From Sedimenticola sp. (GTDB taxonomy: Bacteria > Pseudomonadota > Gammaproteobacteria > Chromatiales > Chromatiaceae): DNA of 64,000 nucleotides. The stretch spans positions 42,445-106,444 of the forward strand of contig JALXAM010000064.1 in assembly GCA_026992075.1 (NCBI GenBank). Reading direction: 5' to 3'. The translations under genes were made by a program, and so were the position numbers. Under the pieces are notes generated by a model. That model searched no databases. It saw only the letters and a program-made list of their open reading frames with translations, and had not been told where the DNA came from. Shown here piece by piece: positions 47,805 through 56,505 of this stretch (positions are counted from its first letter, which is position 1; each line of letters starts with the position of its first letter).

Positions 47805-48526
47805 TCCAGATCGTCGAAATCCTCGGCCGTTCCGAGCAGGGCATCACCCGCCCGTTCATCTGTCGCGGGGACGACGACAATACCTATTTTGTCAAAGGTG
47901 TCGGGGCGGGCCGTCGCAGCCAGGTTTGTGAGTGGATTGCCGGCAAACTGGCCCTCCAACTAGGTCTGCCGATCGCGCCCTTCGAGATCGTGGATGTGCC
48001 GGAAGAACTGGTCGCGGTCAGCCCGGATTATCGGGAGCTTGGGGCCGGGCCTGCCTTTGGCTCACTAAAGCAGACCATCATGGAACTGAACTATGCTATG
48101 GTTGATGAGGTGCCTGTGGCGCTGCGGCAGGCGGTCCTGGCCTTCGACTGGTGGATCCGCAACAATGATCGCATGTTGACGGAATCCGGTGGCAACCCCA
48201 ATCTCTTCTGGGAGCCGAAAGAAGCGCGTTTGGTCATCATCGATCACAATCAAGCCTTCGCATCGGATTTCTCAGTCGACGATTTTATGGAATATCACGT
48301 ATTTAAGGCAGACAGGCGGGGCGTTTTCGAAGATGCTTTGCGGCGGCGTGAATATCGGGAAGACTTTTGCCGCGCCCTTGGGAAATGGCATGACATTTGC
48401 TCAAAAATTCCTGAGGAGTGGTGCTATCAAGATCCGGAAATGACCGTCGAGGCAGATTTCGATCTGGATGCCATGTTTGCTACGTTGAATCTTTGCAACA
48501 CGGACGCGCTCTGGGATCATTCATGA
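47801..48526 (+). CDS. HipA-like kinase (HipA_2 type)
   Basis: 241 residues, about half the length of HipA. Kinase-like elements: Y-F-V-K-G-V-G with the probable ATP Lys, D-W-W-I-R-N-N-D-R as catalytic-loop region with a following G-N-P-N, and L-V-I-I-D-H-N as the metal-binding Asp. HipA proteins phosphorylate translation factors; targets of this short form are not known to me. It starts 4 bp inside the hsdS end and overlaps the DUF3037 gene by ATGA, so both are translated with the restriction genes. No HipB-type antitoxin is seen. Confidence 0.78.
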   Translation: MIQIVEILGRSEQGITRPFICRGDDDNTYFVKGVGAGRRSQVCEWIAGKLALQLGLPIAPFEIVDVPEELVAVSPDYRELGAGPAFGSLKQTIMELNYAMVDEVPVALRQAVLAFDWWIRNNDRMLTESGGNPNLFWEPKEARLVIIDHNQAFASDFSVDDFMEYHVFKADRRGVFEDALRRREYREDFCRALGKWHDICSKIPEEWCYQDPEMTVEADFDLDAMFATLNLCNTDALWDHS

Positions 48527-49362
48527 AAAAGATCGCTTGCCAGTATGCCATCGTGCGCTTCGCCCCCTTCGTAGAGACGGGGGAGTTCGCCAATGTGGGC
48601 ATCGTCATGATGGCACCGGATTTCCGTTACTTCGGCTTCGAGCTGGAGCTGAAGCGCTATGCGCGGATCACCCACTTCTTCGAGGATGTCGATGCCCGGC
48701 TTTACAAGAAGACCCTCTACAACCTGAGGGAAGAACTTGAACGCATCGGTGATTTGCTTAAGACTCACGGGTTCGACAGGCGGCTGAAAGAGAACGATGC
48801 GGGCTTCGCCCGACGTCTGTTCGTCGAGCTTGTGCGTCCACGGGAAACCATCGTTCGCTTTGGCCAGGTGCGGACGGTTTTGGCCGACGACCCCGCGAAG
48901 AAGCTGAAGGAGCTGTTTGCCTTCTACGTCGAACGGAATTTTGTAACCAAGAAATACCAGGAAGAGCTTCTGCTCGAAAGCGGTGTTCGCAAATTGCTCT
49001 ACCGCATTCACGTCGGAGAGTTGTTCGAAAGGGCAAGAGTGGGTGATGAAAACTATCATGTGAACTTCCCATTCGTTCACCACGAAGAAGGCCGCCCACA
49101 CAAGATAATCAAGCCATTGCATCTGGCCCATTCGGAACCGACCCGCATCTACGAACACGGTGATGCCTGGATTCAGCGGATCAACCGACTCAAAGGCAGG
49201 TATCTCGACCCTGCCTATGTGTTGTTTACGTTGGCCGGCCCTGATGAAGACGAGAATCGTATAAAAGCATACCGGGATATCGAACAGGGATTGCAGACGA
49301 TTGGAGTAAATACGGTTCCCTATGCAAATCAAGATGAAATCAAGCGTTTTGCCTTGAATTAG
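48523..49362 (+). CDS. DUF3037-domain protein
   Basis: 279 residues. The N-terminus Y-A-I-V-R-F-A-P-F-x5-E-F-A-N-V-G-I-V is the DUF3037 hallmark. The rest is of mixed alpha/beta type without catalytic motifs that I recognise. DUF3037 genes commonly sit beside short HipA-like kinases, so it is the probable partner, perhaps a regulator or antitoxin (inference). It is the last gene of the hsd operon and convergent with the PIN-like remnant. Confidence 0.8.
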   Translation: MKKIACQYAIVRFAPFVETGEFANVGIVMMAPDFRYFGFELELKRYARITHFFEDVDARLYKKTLYNLREELERIGDLLKTHGFDRRLKENDAGFARRLFVELVRPRETIVRFGQVRTVLADDPAKKLKELFAFYVERNFVTKKYQEELLLESGVRKLLYRIHVGELFERARVGDENYHVNFPFVHHEEGRPHKIIKPLHLAHSEPTRIYEHGDAWIQRINRLKGRYLDPAYVLFTLAGPDEDENRIKAYRDIEQGLQTIGVNTVPYANQDEIKRFALN

Positions 49363-49433
49363 CGTCATCGCGCATTTTCCAGTCCGGTCAATGTGCCGCC
49401 GAGCAGCCGTTGTTTCGATATACCTTTCTTGTC

Positions 49434-49843
49434 CTATAACGGATATTTCGTGATCTTACCGTCCCGGGTAATACCAGCAATGAAAGGCGCGTTGTTCTTC
49501 TTGATGAACCGGTATATCCGGTTGATGTGGCTCGTTATGAGATCAGCAATATCCACTGCGGTGATGTTCTTGGCGCGGATGACGATCAGGCAGGCACTGG
49601 CCTGAATCAATGCTGCCTTCTCGGGTTCCCGGTAGCAGATATTCTTGTCACGGCCGATGGCGATCCAACTTTTTTGCCAGTGTACCGTAGCCATGTTTCG
49701 TCGGTGGCATCCTGTGGCAGGTGGTCGTCGTGTACCTCGCAGGGAATCCCGGCCTCACGCAGCCTGCTAGCCAGAAGATGGCGCCCCAGATTTCTATCGA
49801 TGAAAAGAACTGGCGGATCGTCAGGCGGCGGCCTGGAGTTCAC
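49434..49843 (-). pseudogene. PIN-like toxin gene, frameshifted
   Basis: From a GTG at 49843 the frame reads P-V-L-F-I-D-R-N-L-G-R-H-L-L-A-S-R-L and D-A-T-D-E-T-W-L. At the T6 run 49670-49675 (A6 on the coding strand) the match moves to another frame: S-W-I-A-I-G-R-D-K-N-I, then a helical tail ending K-I-T-K-Y-P-L. Adding one A restores a protein of about 136 residues. Three acidic positions (F-I-D, T-D-E, R-D-K) suit a PIN-like RNase fold. The start overlaps the DUF433 gene by 23 bp, the usual toxin-antitoxin layout. It may be truly broken, phase-variable or a homopolymer miscall. Confidence 0.72.
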
Positions 49844-50504
49844 ACCGGATGGCTTCCTGGATTTCCGCCTCCGTGCAGCCATAGTCGTATGCCAACTCCT
49901 TGATGGACTCACCGGACTTGTAGCGCTCGGCGATGATCTCAGTCGCCAGCCCACGGCCGGCAATGACCGGGCGTCCACCTGAAACGGCGGGGTCGATCAC
50001 GATGACCGAAGGTGCGTCATCGATCCGTGGGCGCGTGAACGGGTAGAGTTTGATGGGGATGTTGTTGCTGTCACGCTCGATGCGTTTTAATGCTGCTTCC
50101 ATGACATGCCGCATGGCGGTCTGCCTGTCCTGGGAGATGTTGATCAATTGTCCATAGCTGTGGATGAAGAGATCCAGGCCGTCCGTCTCCAGTTCCTTGG
50201 CCAATAACGGATGTTTGGCCTGGAAGTGGTCCTCGAGGTACTCGATGGCACGGCGGACACTGGGCATGGAGACTTTGTGTCTACGCCGTATGGCCGCCAA
50301 CAGGTGTAGCTCCACCAGGTTCAGAAAAGAGAGCAGCAAGGGGCTGTCAGCGGCAGGCTCGATCAACGGCTTGTAATTGTTCCGACCGGCCGACCAATAC
50401 CTGACTGTGGATGCGGGCAGCCCCAGATAATGGGCAGCCTCAGGCACCCTGTAGGCAGGCATATCCCTCGGGTCAGTCGATCTGGGTTTAACTTGTGTGG
50501 CCAT
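49821..50504 (-). CDS. DUF433-domain antitoxin with MerR-like HTH
   Basis: 227 residues. The N-terminal part Y-R-V-P-E-A-A-H-Y-L-G-L-P-A-S-T-V-R-Y-W is a MerR-like helix-turn-helix. The C-terminal DUF433 domain has I-D-P-A-V-S-G-G-R-P-V-I, E-R-Y-K-S-G-E-S-I-K-E-L and D-Y-G-C-T-E-A-E-I. Such proteins are paired with PIN-like toxins. It has GGGAGG at a good distance before the ATG and appears intact while its partner is not. Confidence 0.85.
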   Translation of the reverse strand: MATQVKPRSTDPRDMPAYRVPEAAHYLGLPASTVRYWSAGRNNYKPLIEPAADSPLLLSFLNLVELHLLAAIRRRHKVSMPSVRRAIEYLEDHFQAKHPLLAKELETDGLDLFIHSYGQLINISQDRQTAMRHVMEAALKRIERDSNNIPIKLYPFTRPRIDDAPSVIVIDPAVSGGRPVIAGRGLATEIIAERYKSGESIKELAYDYGCTEAEIQEAIRCELQAAA

Positions 50505-50593
50505 CGATACCTCCCGCGTGAAATATTAGCAAATCACCATTTGACAGGACATTACCCGTGAGGCGGTGATTACGTTGGCGGACGGAAAAGAAT

Positions 50594-50784
50594 GAACCCC
50601 GGTCACGGTCAGCTTGGGCGTGGCGGCCGTTAGGAGGCGCATCGAGCTGGATGCGGTGTTCAAGGCGACCGCCAAGGCCCTCTACCAGGCTAAGGTGCTG
50701 GGGCGCGACCTGGTGGAACACGTGGTGGTTCCGGTACTTATCTGGATTTGCCTGTCAGCCGGTTGGTCGCTGCGGAATTCCTAG
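50594..50784 (+). pseudogene. Remnant of a GGDEF domain (C-terminal end)
   Basis: The frame opened at 50596 reads V-T-V-S-L-G-V-A-A, then A-T-A-K-A-L-Y-Q-A-K-V-L-G-R-D-L-V, matching the last 50 residues of a GGDEF domain, and ends at TAG 50782-50784. The GGDEF motif and all upstream parts are absent, and there is no start codon. It lies in the 320-bp gap between the DUF433 gene and ppsA. The other bases of that gap (50505-50593) hold only the upstream region of the antitoxin gene. Confidence 0.7.
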
Positions 50785-50824
50785 CGCTCCCGAAGAGGCG
50801 AATGGGCCGCGAGGACATGGTTCT

Positions 50825-53212
50825 CTAATGGCGTTCCAACAGCTGCAGCCAGGTCTCCACCACCGTATCCGGGTTCAGCGAGATGCTGCTGATCTCCCGC
50901 TCCATGAGCCACTGGGCCAGGTCGGGGTGATCCGACGGCCCCTGGCCGCAGATGCCCACGTACTTGCCCTGGCGCCGGGCGGCGTCGATGGCCATGGCCA
51001 GCAGCCGCTTCACCGCCGCGTCGCGCTCGTCGAAGCCGTCGGCTACCAGCCCCGAGTCGCGGTCCAGCCCCAGGGTGAGCTGGGTGAGGTCGTTGGAGCC
51101 GATGGAGAAGCCGTCGAAGTGTTCCAGGAAGGCTTCCGCCAGCAGGGCATTGGAGGGCAGCTCGCACATCATGATGACGCGCAGGCCGTTCACGCCCCGC
51201 TCCAGGCCGTTCTCCGCCAGCAGGTCGATGACGCCGCGTGCCTCCTCCAGGGTGCGCACGAAGGGGACCATCACCTCTACGTTGGTGAAGCCCATCTCTT
51301 CGCGCACCTTGCGCAGTGCCCGGCACTCCAGCTCGAAGCAGGGGCGGAACGCCTCCGAGAGGTAGCGCGCCGCGCTGCGGAAGCCGAGCATGGGGTTCTC
51401 CTCCCGCGGCTCGTAGTGCTCGCCGCCCAGCAGGCGGGCGTACTCGTTGGACTTGAAGTCGGAGAGCCGCACGATCACCGGGTTGCCGTGGAAGCTGGCG
51501 GCCAGGGTGGCGATCCCTTCCGCGAGCTTCTCCACGTAGAAGGTGACGGGGTCGGCGTAGCCTCCCGTGCGCGCCTCGATCTGGGACTTCAGTTCCGGCG
51601 GAAGCTCCGGGTAGTCGAGGAGCGCCCGGGGGTGGATGCCGATGGTGTTGTTGATGACGAACTCCAGCCGCGCCAGCCCCACGCCGGCGTTGGGGATGCC
51701 GGCGAAGGCGAAGGCACGGCCCGGGTTGCCCACGTTCATCATGATCTTCACCGGCAGTTCCGGCATCACCTCGCGCCGCTGGCGCTGCACTTCGAAGGGG
51801 AGGATGCCGTCGTAGATGATGCCCTCCTCGCCTTCGGCGCAGGAGACGGTGACCGGCTGGCCGTTCCCGATGCGCTGCGTGGCGTCGCCGCAGCCCACCA
51901 CGGCGGGGATGCCCATCTCGCGGGCGATGATGGCGGCGTGGCAGGTGCGGCCGCCGCGGTTGGTGACGATGGCCGAGGCGCGCTTCATGATGGGCTCCCA
52001 GTCGGGGTCGGTCATGTCGGTGACCAGCACGTCGCCCTCCTGGACCAGGTTCATCTGCGAGGCGTCGGCGATGACCCGCGCCGTGCCGCTGCCGATGCGC
52101 TGGCCGATGGCGCGGCCCCGGCAGAGTTCCGGGCCCTGCTGGAGCAGGTGGTAGCGCTCGACCTGGCCGCTGGTGCGGCTCTCCACCGTCTCCGGCCGCG
52201 CCTGCAGGATGTAGAGGCGGCCATCCTCGCCGTCCAGGGCCCACTCGATGTCCATGGGGCGGCCGTAGTGTTCCTCGATGATGAGGGCGTAGCCGGCCAG
52301 CTCCTCCACCTGGGCGTCGCTGAGGGAGAAGCGGCGGCGCAGCGCCTCGGGCACCGGCTCCGTCTTCACGCCGCCCTCCTCGTCGTGGACCATGCGGATT
52401 GCCTTGCTGCCCAGGTTGCGGCGCAGGATGGCGGGACGGCCGGCGCGCAGGTTGGCCTTGTGCACGTGGAACTCGTCGGGGTTCACCGCCCCCTGCACCA
52501 CGGTCTCGCCCAGCCCGTAGCTGGCGGTGATGAAGACCACGTCGCGGAAGCCCGACTCGGTGTCCAGGGTGAACATGACGCCGGCGGCGCCCAGGTCGGA
52601 GCGGGCCATGCGCTGGATGCCGGCGGAGAGTGCCACGTCATGGTGGTCGAAGCCCTGGTGGACGCGGTAGGCGATGGCGCGGTCGTTGTAGAGGGACGCG
52701 AAGACCAGCCGGATGTGGCGCAGCACCTCGCTGGTGCCGGTGACGTTGAGGTAGGTCTCCTGCTGGCCGGCGAAGGAGGCGTCGGGCAGGTCCTCCGCCG
52801 TGGCCGAGGAGCGCACCGCCACCGCGGGCGGGCGGCCGTCCACGAACATCTTCTCGTAGGCGGCGGTGACGGCGATCTCCAGCGGCTCGGGCAGCTCCGA
52901 CTCCACCACCCAGCGGCGGATGGTGCGGCCCGCCTCGGCCAGTGCCTCCACGTCGTTCACGTCCAGGCGCGCCAGCAGGGGGTCGATGCGCTCCGGCAGG
53001 CGGTTGTGGCGCAGGAAGTCGCGGAAGGCGTCGGCGGTGGTGGCGAAACCGCCGGGCACCCGCACGCCGGCTTGCGACAGCCTGGAGATCATCTCTCCCA
53101 GGGAAGCGTTCTTGCCGCCCACCTGGGGCAGCTGTTCCATGGAGAGATCCTCGAACCAGACGATCTGTTCCTGCATCTTGGTTTCCTCGGGGGTGGATGG
53201 CTTTCGGTTCAT
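50825..53212 (-). CDS. ppsA: Phosphoenolpyruvate synthase
   Basis: 795 residues. It converts pyruvate plus ATP to PEP, AMP and phosphate. The ATP-grasp domain begins [11 protein letters not shown] and contains [10 protein letters not shown]. The swivelling phosphohistidine motif is [13 protein letters not shown]. The C-terminal PEP barrel carries [12 protein letters not shown]. Size agrees with E. coli (792). An alternative start at 53176 ([11 protein letters not shown], with GAGG upstream) fits family N-termini better by 12 residues. It is the gene after the rnf cluster on the same strand, consistent with use of pyruvate made by the oxidoreductase. Confidence 0.95.
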   Translation of the reverse strand: MNRKPSTPEETKMQEQIVWFEDLSMEQLPQVGGKNASLGEMISRLSQAGVRVPGGFATTADAFRDFLRHNRLPERIDPLLARLDVNDVEALAEAGRTIRRWVVESELPEPLEIAVTAAYEKMFVDGRPPAVAVRSSATAEDLPDASFAGQQETYLNVTGTSEVLRHIRLVFASLYNDRAIAYRVHQGFDHHDVALSAGIQRMARSDLGAAGVMFTLDTESGFRDVVFITASYGLGETVVQGAVNPDEFHVHKANLRAGRPAILRRNLGSKAIRMVHDEEGGVKTEPVPEALRRRFSLSDAQVEELAGYALIIEEHYGRPMDIEWALDGEDGRLYILQARPETVESRTSGQVERYHLLQQGPELCRGRAIGQRIGSGTARVIADASQMNLVQEGDVLVTDMTDPDWEPIMKRASAIVTNRGGRTCHAAIIAREMGIPAVVGCGDATQRIGNGQPVTVSCAEGEEGIIYDGILPFEVQRQRREVMPELPVKIMMNVGNPGRAFAFAGIPNAGVGLARLEFVINNTIGIHPRALLDYPELPPELKSQIEARTGGYADPVTFYVEKLAEGIATLAASFHGNPVIVRLSDFKSNEYARLLGGEHYEPREENPMLGFRSAARYLSEAFRPCFELECRALRKVREEMGFTNVEVMVPFVRTLEEARGVIDLLAENGLERGVNGLRVIMMCELPSNALLAEAFLEHFDGFSIGSNDLTQLTLGLDRDSGLVADGFDERDAAVKRLLAMAIDAARRQGKYVGICGQGPSDHPDLAQWLMEREISSISLNPDTVVETWLQLLERH

Positions 53213-53216
53213 GGCA

Positions 53217-53573
53217 TCACCTGCTCGTTGCCGTTGGTTTTCCGGTGCGGTGTTGGAGGGGGCCTCCTGCGGTAGGCGCGGCGCCCTCGCCGCGAACCGT
53301 TTCTAGAGTTCGGCCCGCGGGCGGGCCTCCTACACGGGCAGGAGCAACGCCCCCGCCGCGAACCGTTTCAACGTTCGGCCCGGGGGCGGGCCTCCTGCGG
53401 AGGGAATGGCAGTTCCCGCCCCGGCATGCGCAGTTTCCGCCGCAGCCTCCCCCCTCCTCGCGGAAGGGGCCCAGCTCGGGGTGGGCGCGGGCGAAGCGCC
53501 GGGAGAGCTCCTGGACCAGCAGCCAGCCCAGCAGCAGGGCGGGGACCAGCAACATGGCGGCGAGGTGCTTCAT
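53217..53573 (-). CDS. Small Cys-rich membrane protein of the rnf cluster
   Basis: The first 55 residues look real: one membrane helix ([15 protein letters not shown]), a charged neck ([11 protein letters not shown]), and a Cys cluster [15 protein letters not shown]. The remaining 60 or so residues are translated from the family C repeats at 53271-53399 and are rich in G, P and R, so the natural stop was probably lost. The ATG overlaps the rnfA stop by 4 bp. The Cys cluster suggests metal or Fe-S handling for Rnf, by loose analogy with NqrM, a small Cys-containing maturation factor of the related Na+-NQR. I cannot assign it to a known family. Confidence 0.6.
   Translation of the reverse strand: MKHLAAMLLVPALLLGWLLVQELSRRFARAHPELGPFREEGGGCGGNCACRGGNCHSLRRRPAPGPNVETVRGGGVAPARVGGPPAGRTLETVRGEGAAPTAGGPLQHRTGKPTATSR
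53271..53399. repeat. Tandem pair of family C repeats
   Basis: Two units of about 64 bp (53271-53333 and 53336-53399) share GCCGCGAACCGTTTC, TTCGGCCCG with GGGCGGGCCTCCT, and GC-rich ends. Each unit contains short inverted repeats around CGGCCCG-CGGGC. They lie within the 3' part of the small gene upstream of ppsA. A half unit is at 4222-4248. Confidence 0.8.
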
Positions 53574-54160
53574 CCGTGACCGCCTCCCAGGCCGGCGAAG
53601 CCCATGAAGGTGAGGGAGAGCAGCCCGCCAAGCATCAGGCTCAGTGCGGCGCCCTGGGTGACGCTGGGCAGCCTCGACAGGGCCAGCTTCTCGCGCAGGC
53701 CGGCCATGAGCACGATGGCCAGGGTGAAGCCGACGCCGGCGCCCAGGGCGTAGACCAGGGACTGGGTAAAGTCGTAGCCCTTGAAGGTCTGGAACAGGGC
53801 CAGGCCGAGGATGGCGCAGTTGGTGGTGATGAGCGGCAGGTAGATGCCCAGGGCGCGGAACAGGACGGGGCTGTACTTCTTCAGCGCCATCTCCACCAGC
53901 TGCACGGCGCTGGCGATGAGGGCGATGTAGGCGATGAGCCGCAGGAACTCGATGTCGAGGGCCACCAGCACCAGGTTGATGGCGTAGGCGCACAGGGAGC
54001 TCACCAGCATGACGAAGGTGGTGGCCAGCCCCATGGGCAGGGCGGTCTCCAGCTTGCCCGAGACGCCCAGGAAGGGGCAGAGGCCGAGGAACATGGCCAG
54101 CACGAAGTTGTTGGCCAGCACCGTGTTGAGAAAGATGAAACTCAGGGAGTCAGCGGCCAT
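53570..54160 (-). CDS. rnfA: Rnf complex subunit RnfA
   Basis: 196 residues with six membrane helices. Conserved L-A-N-N-F-V-L-A-M-F-L-G-L-C-P-F-L-G-V-S and T-T-N-C-A-I-L-G-L-A carry the Cys residues that hold an intramembrane iron-sulfur centre between RnfA and RnfE. It works in electron flow between ferredoxin and NAD coupled to ion movement. The N-terminus overlaps the end of rnfE by 11 bp. Confidence 0.95.
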   Translation of the reverse strand: MAADSLSFIFLNTVLANNFVLAMFLGLCPFLGVSGKLETALPMGLATTFVMLVSSLCAYAINLVLVALDIEFLRLIAYIALIASAVQLVEMALKKYSPVLFRALGIYLPLITTNCAILGLALFQTFKGYDFTQSLVYALGAGVGFTLAIVLMAGLREKLALSRLPSVTQGAALSLMLGGLLSLTFMGFAGLGGGHG

Positions 54161-54806
54161 GGAGGGTCTCTCCGCGTGGCAGGGGTTCGGTTTCGCGACC
54201 GCGCTGCTTCAGCCAGTCGAAGAGCAGCAGCCAGCCGCCCAGGACCAGGAAGCCGCCGGGCGGCAGCACCATCACCACCCAGGGCTGGAAGTTGGGCCCG
54301 AAGAGATCGAAGCCGAAGAGCGAGCCGGCGCCGAGCAGCTCGCGCACGCCGCCCAGGCAGAGCAGGGCGAAGGTGAAGCCTGCGCCCATCCCCGCGGCGT
54401 TCACCACCGCTTTCAGCGGCCGGTTGCGCGAGGCGTAGGCCTCGGCCCGGCCGAGGATGATGCAGTTCACCACGATGAGCTGGATGAAGGCGCCCAGGGC
54501 GTTGTAGAGGTCCAGGGAGATGGCCTGGATGGTGTAGTCGATGAGGGTGACGAAGGTGGCGATGATGACGATGTAGGTGGCGATGCGCACCTGCTTGGGA
54601 ATGTAGCGCGCCAGCAGCGACACCAGCAGCCCCGAGGCCACCAGCACGAAGGTGGTGGCCAGCCCCATGGCCAGGGCGTTGACGGCAGAGTTGGTCACCG
54701 CCAGCACGGGGCACATGCCCAGCAGCATGACGAAGACCGGGTTCTCGCGCCACAGCCCCTCGCTGAAGGTCTCCCAGGTGAGGCGGTCGTCCCGTCTGCG
54801 GCTCAT
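54150..54806 (-). CDS. rnfE: Rnf complex subunit RnfE
   Basis: 218 residues, a paralogue of RnfA with six membrane helices. It shows N-P-V-F-V-M-L-L-G-M-C-P-V-L-A-V-T and I-V-V-N-C-I-I-L-G-R-A-E-A-Y-A, with the paired Cys positions. The ATG overlaps the rnfG stop by 4 bp. Confidence 0.95.
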   Translation of the reverse strand: MSRRRDDRLTWETFSEGLWRENPVFVMLLGMCPVLAVTNSAVNALAMGLATTFVLVASGLLVSLLARYIPKQVRIATYIVIIATFVTLIDYTIQAISLDLYNALGAFIQLIVVNCIILGRAEAYASRNRPLKAVVNAAGMGAGFTFALLCLGGVRELLGAGSLFGFDLFGPNFQPWVVMVLPPGGFLVLGGWLLLFDWLKQRGRETEPLPRGETLHGR

Positions 54807-55480
54807 CCCTTCTCCTCCAGGCGGTGGATCTGCTGCAGCAGGGGGTGGATCGCCGGCAGCAGCTTCTGCGCCGAGCGGTTCAGCGCCTTGCCCACGGCGC
54901 GCGAGGAGATGGTGGCGCCGGAGATGGCGTCGATCTCCCAGGGGTTGCGCTTGCTGCCGTGCTTGACGGTGACGATGGGGTTGAGCAGCGCCGTGCCGGC
55001 GGCGTCGAGGCGGGCGTCCAGCGCCTCGAAGTTCTTCAGGAAGTCGGGGTCCTTCATGATCTTGTCGCCCAGGCCCGGTGTCTCCGCCAGCTTCAGCACC
55101 TGGATGCCGCGGATGCACTCGCACCCGGGATCGTAGCCGTAGAGCAGGTAGATCATGTCGGCGTAGCCCTGGGCGGCGGCGCGGGCGGCGATGCCGAGCA
55201 GCCTGCCCCGGTCGTCGTAGCCGGCGTAGAGGATGTCGTCGTCGGCTTCCCCGGCGGGCAGCAGCCGTCCCTCCTCCACCTTGTACCTGCGGTAGGTCAC
55301 CGAGCCCGGGATCACCTTTACCAGGGCCCGTTCGATGGCCTGGCGCTGGTTCTCGGCGATCCGCGGCGCGGTGAGCTGGGCCGCCAGCACCACCAGCAGC
55401 CCGGAGAGCATGGCGATGCCGCCGAGCACCACCAGCATGGCGGTGGCAGGGGTCCTGGGCTGGAGGGTGGGCGCGTTCAT
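54803..55480 (-). CDS. rnfG: Rnf complex subunit RnfG
   Basis: 225 residues: one N-terminal membrane helix (A-M-L-V-V-L-G-G-I-A-M-L-S-G-L-L-V-V-L) and a periplasmic FMN domain. The motif S-G-A-T-I-S-S provides the Thr for covalent FMN. Preceding E-T-P-G-L-G-D-K is typical. Overlaps rnfD by 4 bp and rnfE by 4 bp. Confidence 0.94.
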   Translation of the reverse strand: MNAPTLQPRTPATAMLVVLGGIAMLSGLLVVLAAQLTAPRIAENQRQAIERALVKVIPGSVTYRRYKVEEGRLLPAGEADDDILYAGYDDRGRLLGIAARAAAQGYADMIYLLYGYDPGCECIRGIQVLKLAETPGLGDKIMKDPDFLKNFEALDARLDAAGTALLNPIVTVKHGSKRNPWEIDAISGATISSRAVGKALNRSAQKLLPAIHPLLQQIHRLEEKG

Positions 55481-56505
55481 GACCGCCGTTCCCCGAATAC
55501 CCTGGGCTGGGTGAACTGGTCGATGAGGGGGGTGGCGGCGTTGCCCAGCAGGATGGCGTACATCACCCCCTCGGTGAGGCCGCCGAAGAGGCGGATGACC
55601 ACGGTGACCGCACCGATGAGCAGGCCGTAGATCACCACGCCCTTCGGCGTCACCGGCGAGCCCACCATGTCGGTGGCCATGAACCAGGCGCCGAGCATGA
55701 GTCCGCCGGAGAAGAGCATGAAGCCGGCGTCGGGATGGCGCGCCGGGTCCAGCAGGTGGAAGAGGGTGGCGGTGACGGCGGCGCCCGCCAGCACGGAGAC
55801 CGGGATGCGCCAGTCGAGCATCTTCCGCACCGCCAGGTAGAGGCCGCAGGCGAGCACCAGCAGGGCCGAACTCTCGCCGGCGGAACCGGCGGTGGTGCCC
55901 AGGAAGAGGTCCCTGGCCGGCGCCAGGCTCTGTTCGAACTTGGCCAGCGCCAGGGGTGTGGCGCCGGTGAAGGCGTCCACCGCTACGCTGCCCGCCCACT
56001 GCGCCGTCTCCGGCGGAATGGTGAAGGGGAGCGCCAGGGTGGAGGGGATGAAGCTGGTGAAGCGCCCCTCGAAGAAGGCGGGCGTCCAGGTGGTGATGGC
56101 CACGGGAAAGGCGGCCTGCACGAAGGCGCGGCCCACCAGCGCCGGGTTGAAGACGTTCATGCCCAGGCCGCCGAAGAGCATCTTGCCCAGGCCGATGGCA
56201 GTGATGCCGGCCACCGCGCCCATCCACAGGGGAAAGCCCGGTGGCAGGGTGAGGAAGAGCAGCAGGCCGGTGATGACGGCGGACCCGTCGCGCAGGGTTT
56301 CGGCGCGGCCGAAGAGCCGCTCGGTGAGCAGGCAGCTCGCCACCACCGTGATGCCCAGCAGCAGGGCGCTGAGCCCGTACTGCCACACTGCCCAGCCCGC
56401 CAGGGGCAGGCAGGCGAGCACCACGTTGCGCATGATGGTCACCACGTCCTGTGGTGCGTGGATGTGGGGGGTGGGGCGCAGTTCGATGCGGGCCTTGTCG
56501 CTCAT
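55477..56505 (-). CDS. rnfD: Rnf complex subunit RnfD
   Basis: 342 residues with about nine to ten membrane helices. D-A-F-T-G-A-T-P-L contains the Thr for covalent FMN. G-G-L-G-M-N-V-F-N-P-A-L-V-G-R-A-F and T-D-M-V-G-S-P-V-T are family signatures. The start ATG overlaps the rnfC stop by 4 bp; a longer frame upstream lies in rnfC. Confidence 0.95.
   Translation of the reverse strand: MSDKARIELRPTPHIHAPQDVVTIMRNVVLACLPLAGWAVWQYGLSALLLGITVVASCLLTERLFGRAETLRDGSAVITGLLLFLTLPPGFPLWMGAVAGITAIGLGKMLFGGLGMNVFNPALVGRAFVQAAFPVAITTWTPAFFEGRFTSFIPSTLALPFTIPPETAQWAGSVAVDAFTGATPLALAKFEQSLAPARDLFLGTTAGSAGESSALLVLACGLYLAVRKMLDWRIPVSVLAGAAVTATLFHLLDPARHPDAGFMLFSGGLMLGAWFMATDMVGSPVTPKGVVIYGLLIGAVTVVIRLFGGLTEGVMYAILLGNAATPLIDQFTQPRVFGERRS

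Noticed and set aside
50651..53275. 874-residue plus-strand open frame opposite ppsA
   Set aside because: Antisense shadow; ppsA has all family motifs. Only the short GGDEF-like match upstream, in a different frame context, was kept as a remnant.
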